DNA from: Bosea sp. 124
GTDB lineage: Bacteria; Pseudomonadota; Alphaproteobacteria; Rhizobiales; Beijerinckiaceae
Assembly (NCBI RefSeq): GCF_003046175.1
Contig: NZ_PZZM01000001.1
Location: forward strand, 1,931,001-1,995,000
Direction: 5' to 3'
DNA: 64,000 nucleotides
A program made the position numbers and the translations under genes. Below the pieces are notes generated by a model. The model saw only the letters and a program-made list of their open reading frames with translations. It had not been told where the DNA came from and made no database searches. Every line of letters begins with the position of its first letter. The stretch's first letter is position 1. Of this stretch, positions 63,962 to 64,000 are shown piece after piece.

Positions 63962-64000
63962 ATGACCAGTTTCTCCCCCCGCGAGATCGTCTCGGAACTC
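63962..64000 (+). CDS. hslU: ATP-dependent protease ATPase subunit HslU, N-terminal fragment (runs off the window)
   Basis: The last 39 bases encode MTSFSPREIVSEL, the conserved beginning of HslU, which unfolds substrates for HslV. The gene continues beyond the window. Its identity rests on this short match and on hslV just upstream. Confidence 0.85.
   Translation, partial: MTSFSPREIVSEL

Overview
The window is GC-rich DNA from an alphaproteobacterium, most likely of the order Hyphomicrobiales (Bosea or a near relative; this is inference, no search was possible). Supporting signs are a gcrA cell-cycle regulator, the long (about 360-residue) dCTP deaminase, C4-pathway 5-aminolevulinate synthase, aap-type amino-acid transporter genes, an argD-argF-hslO run, hslV/hslU, and a palindromic intergenic repeat of a kind common in this group.

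Layout. (A) 1-19074, plus strand: a dense surface-polysaccharide (O-antigen/capsule-like) operon. It holds nucleotide-sugar enzymes (extended SDRs, a NUDIX hydrolase, a split transketolase pair, rfbG/rfbF for CDP-4-keto-6-deoxyglucose, a C-methyltransferase, an RmlC-like epimerase), glycosyltransferases, a large glycosyltransferase/O-methyltransferase fusion, a Wzm/Wzt exporter whose ATPase has a C-terminal glycan-recognition-type extension, and a sulfotransferase translationally coupled to wzt. (B) 19093-22219, minus strand: a small possible carrier-protein ORF, then cysNC and cysD, which make PAPS, the donor the sulfotransferase needs. (C) 22453-29643, minus strand: an AlgJ-like plus MBOAT O-acetylation pair, two glycosyltransferases, a zinc-finger methyltransferase and a hypothetical gene. 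(D) 29.6-33.3 kb: a patchy, locally AT-rich stretch with small ORFs, a TylF-like methyltransferase, a decayed sugar O-methyltransferase and a second AlgJ-like paralogue, ending at tRNA-Gly(CCC).

(E) 33.6-48.9 kb: core genes. These are dcd, apaG-argE, a HAD phosphatase, argD-argF-hslO, gcrA (with five GANTC sites in 76 bp upstream), aapJ-aapQ-aapM without aapP, guaC, a DMT exporter and an AbrB-family membrane protein. (F) 48.9-58.0 kb: a second polysaccharide locus of Wzx type. It has GT4, GT2, a Wzz/BY-kinase-like protein with a disabled P-loop, a Tat-exported GH10 glycanase, a flippase, a DUF6492-like protein and a WecG/TagA/CpsF transferase. No polymerase or outer-membrane channel is visible. 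(G) 58.4-64.0 kb: an SDR, an allantoate amidohydrolase-type enzyme, hemA, a small hypothetical gene, then hslV, a membrane protein and the start of hslU.

The most coherent unusual proposal is that region A makes a glycan with a branched 6-deoxy sugar and a methylated and/or sulfated cap recognised by Wzt, with PAPS supplied by the neighbouring cysD-cysNC. The split transketolase pair inside the nucleotide-sugar genes and the GANTC cluster before gcrA are the next most interesting signals.
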